Position numbers and translations under genes: made by a program. 23,502 nucleotides of DNA from the NCBI GenBank assembly GCA_030452775.1, contig JAKDLQ010000006.1, forward strand, positions 1 through 23,502. The letters run 5' to 3'. Positions 22,193 through 23,502 of the stretch are shown in pieces (the stretch's first letter is position 1; each line of letters starts with the position of its first letter). Source of the DNA: Micrococcales bacterium. GTDB lineage: Bacteria; Actinomycetota; Actinomycetes; Actinomycetales; Dermatophilaceae. The notes beneath the pieces were generated by a model. That model was not told where the DNA came from and did not search any database. It worked only from the letters and a program-made list of their open reading frames with translations.

Positions 22193-22214
22193 GCCCGTAT
22201 GACTGAGCCCGTAT
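22187..22214 (+). repeat. 14-bp tandem duplication over the nuclease stop codon
   Basis: GACTGAGCCCGTAT occurs twice in perfect tandem (22187-22200, 22201-22214), so the TGA stop is itself duplicated. The second copy continues into CCGTATGCCGC. Probably replication slippage. Confidence 0.85.
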
Positions 22215-22255
22215 GCCGCTGGGCTGGGTCGCGTGACCCGGCCCAGCGGCATACG
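22210..22255. terminator. Bidirectional terminator with 21-bp stem
   Basis: Arm 22210-22230 pairs with 22235-22255 over 21 positions with a single G-U and a GCGT loop. The outer part of the stem is the dispersed word CCGTATGCCGC and its complement. It lies between the convergent nuclease and aminotransferase stops. Confidence 0.85.
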
Positions 22256-22273
22256 CCCGCCTTGTCAGGCTCG

Positions 22274-23502
22274 TCAGGTGGTGAAGGTGTCGGCCACGGA
22301 CAGGGCGTCGTCGAGGATGTCCAGGCCCTCGTGGGCCTCTGCCGGTGTCGTGGTGCACGGTGGCACGATGTGGGTGCGGTTGAAGTGCGTGAAGGGCCAC
22401 AGGCCGCGCTCCTTGCACGCGGCGCCGAACGCGGCCATCGGGGTGGCCGCCTCGCCGGCGGCGTTGTAGGGCACGAGTGGCTCACGGGTGGCCTGGTCCC
22501 GGACGAGCTCGAGCGCCCAGAAGACCCCGAGCCCGCGCACCTGCCCGACGCTGGGGTGCTTCTGCGCGAGCTCGCGCAGCCGGGGGCCGATGACCTGCTC
22601 GCCGAGCCGGCGCGCGTTGCCGACGATGTCCTCGTCGTGGAAGGCGGTGATCGAGGCGACGGCGGAGGCGCACGCGAGTGGGTGCCCGCTGTAGGTGAGG
22701 CCGCCGGGGTAGGGCCGCTCGCGGAACGTCTCGGCGATCGGGTCGCTGATGATGACCCCGCCGAGCGGCACGTAGCCGGAGTTGACGCCCTTGGCGAAGG
22801 TGATCAGGTCGGGGATCACGCCCCAGCGGTCCACCGCGAACCACTGCCCGCACCGTCCGAAGCCGGACATCACCTCGTCGGCGATCAGCATGATCCCGTG
22901 CTCGTCGCACAGCGCGCGGACGCCCTCGAGGTAGCCGTCGGGCGGGACGAGGATGCCGTTGGTGCCCACCACCGTCTCGAGGATGATCGCCGCGACGGTG
23001 TGCCCGCCTTCGACCATGAGGGTGTCACGCAGGTGAGACAGCGCCCGCTCGCACTCCTGCTCGGCGTTCTCGGAGTGGAAGGCCGAGCGGTAGGGGTAGG
23101 GGCCCCAGAAGTGCACGATGCCGGCCTGGCCAGGCTCAGAAGGCCACCGGCGCGGGTCTCCGGTCAAGGTGATCGCCCCGCCGGTCGCGCCGTGGTAGCT
23201 GCGATACATCGCCAGCACCTTGTGCCGGCCGGTGTGCAGGCGCGCCATCCGCATGGCGTTCTCGTTGGCCTCGGCCCCGCCGCTGGTGAAGAAGACCCGA
23301 TCGAGCCCGGCCGGTGAGACCTCGGCGATGAGACGGGCTGCCTCGCCGCGTGCGTCGTTGGCAACGGCCGGGGCGATCGTCGCCAGCCGGGCTGCCTGGG
23401 CCTGGATCGCGGCGATGACCTTGGGGTGCTGGTGACCGATGTTGAGGTTGACGAGCTGCGAGCTGAAGTCGAGGTAGCGCTTGCCGGCGTAGTCCCAGAA
23501 GT
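22274..23502 (-). CDS. Class-III PLP-dependent aminotransferase (5' end cut by window)
   Basis: About 409 residues are visible; the N-terminus is beyond the right edge. Recognisable parts: the entry FWDYAGKRYLDFSSQ, FFTSGGAEANENAMRMAR (PLP phosphate site), YRSYHGAT, LIADEVMSGFGR (Asp that binds the pyridine N), and LITFAKGVNSGY with the PLP lysine. Such enzymes move amino groups from omega-amines or amino acids to pyruvate or 2-oxoglutarate. The substrate cannot be told; taurine-, beta-alanine- or GABA-type use is possible. Stop codon at 22274-22276, convergent with the nuclease. No relation to pupylation is evident. Confidence 0.92.
   Translation of the reverse strand, partial: FWDYAGKRYLDFSSQLVNLNIGHQHPKVIAAIQAQAARLATIAPAVANDARGEAARLIAEVSPAGLDRVFFTSGGAEANENAMRMARLHTGRHKVLAMYRSYHGATGGAITLTGDPRRWPSEPGQAGIVHFWGPYPYRSAFHSENAEQECERALSHLRDTLMVEGGHTVAAIILETVVGTNGILVPPDGYLEGVRALCDEHGIMLIADEVMSGFGRCGQWFAVDRWGVIPDLITFAKGVNSGYVPLGGVIISDPIAETFRERPYPGGLTYSGHPLACASAVASITAFHDEDIVGNARRLGEQVIGPRLRELAQKHPSVGQVRGLGVFWALELVRDQATREPLVPYNAAGEAATPMAAFGAACKERGLWPFTHFNRTHIVPPCTTTPAEAHEGLDILDDALSVADTFTT

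Overview
The window comes from a high-GC Gram-positive bacterium (Actinomycetota). It carries almost the whole Pup-proteasome locus: pup, prcB, prcA, the Pup ligase pafA, the depupylase dop, the ring ATPase arc (Mpa), and the regulator pair pafB-pafC. Codon use, GTG starts, TANNNT-type -10 boxes and lipoproteins all fit an actinobacterium. The gene families and intergenic repeats remind me of Intrasporangiaceae-type actinomycetes, but that is only an inference.

Layout, left to right. 1-1838 (minus): pafB-pafC, coupled WYL regulators; pafC runs off the left edge. 1906-3003 (plus): a DUF3866 protein divergent from pafB. 3019-5509 (minus): a two-domain FKBP lipoprotein and pafA. 5510-10906 is a 5.4-kb block that separates pafA from the rest of the proteasome genes. 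It holds an NAD-dependent epimerase, a decayed IS5-like element with inverted repeats, a DUF6636 lipoprotein, a RelBE-type toxin-antitoxin pair, a Tn3-transposase fragment and a DivIVA/FilP-like coiled-coil protein. 10907-14418 (minus): dop, then pup-prcB-prcA with overlapping starts and stops. 14593-15971 (plus): a divergent PRPP synthetase coupled to a small DUF3054 membrane protein. 15972-16498 is a repeat-rich spacer. 16499-21244 (minus): rip3-like site-2 protease, an SSB-like OB-fold protein, tRNA m1A58 methyltransferase (trmI) and arc. 21350-22192 (plus): a RecB-family nuclease. 22274-23502 (minus): a class-III aminotransferase cut by the right edge.

How the genes work together. Pup (ending GGQ) is deamidated by Dop, ligated to target lysines by PafA, recognised and unfolded by ARC, and the target is degraded by the PrcA/PrcB 20S core. 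PafB/PafC form the heterodimeric activator of the LexA-independent DNA-damage response. The RecB-family nuclease at 21350 has a very good match to the PafBC-dependent (RecA-NDp) promoter, TGTCGGTG-8 nt-TACAGT, placed 7 nt before its ATG. The regulator and a likely target therefore sit in the same window.

Main non-coding observations: (i) an 11-bp word, CCGTATGCCGC, recurs downstream of stop codons in the sense orientation, once inside a long bidirectional hairpin; (ii) pup and arc share a 12-bp promoter core; (iii) a 29-bp tandem repeat with DnaA-box-like cores lies upstream of the SSB-like gene, and related words lie downstream of arc; (iv) several genes look leaderless, with a TANNNT box 6-8 nt before ATG. 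I see no wholly new multi-gene system. The novelty is mainly in the regulatory words and in the inserted block.
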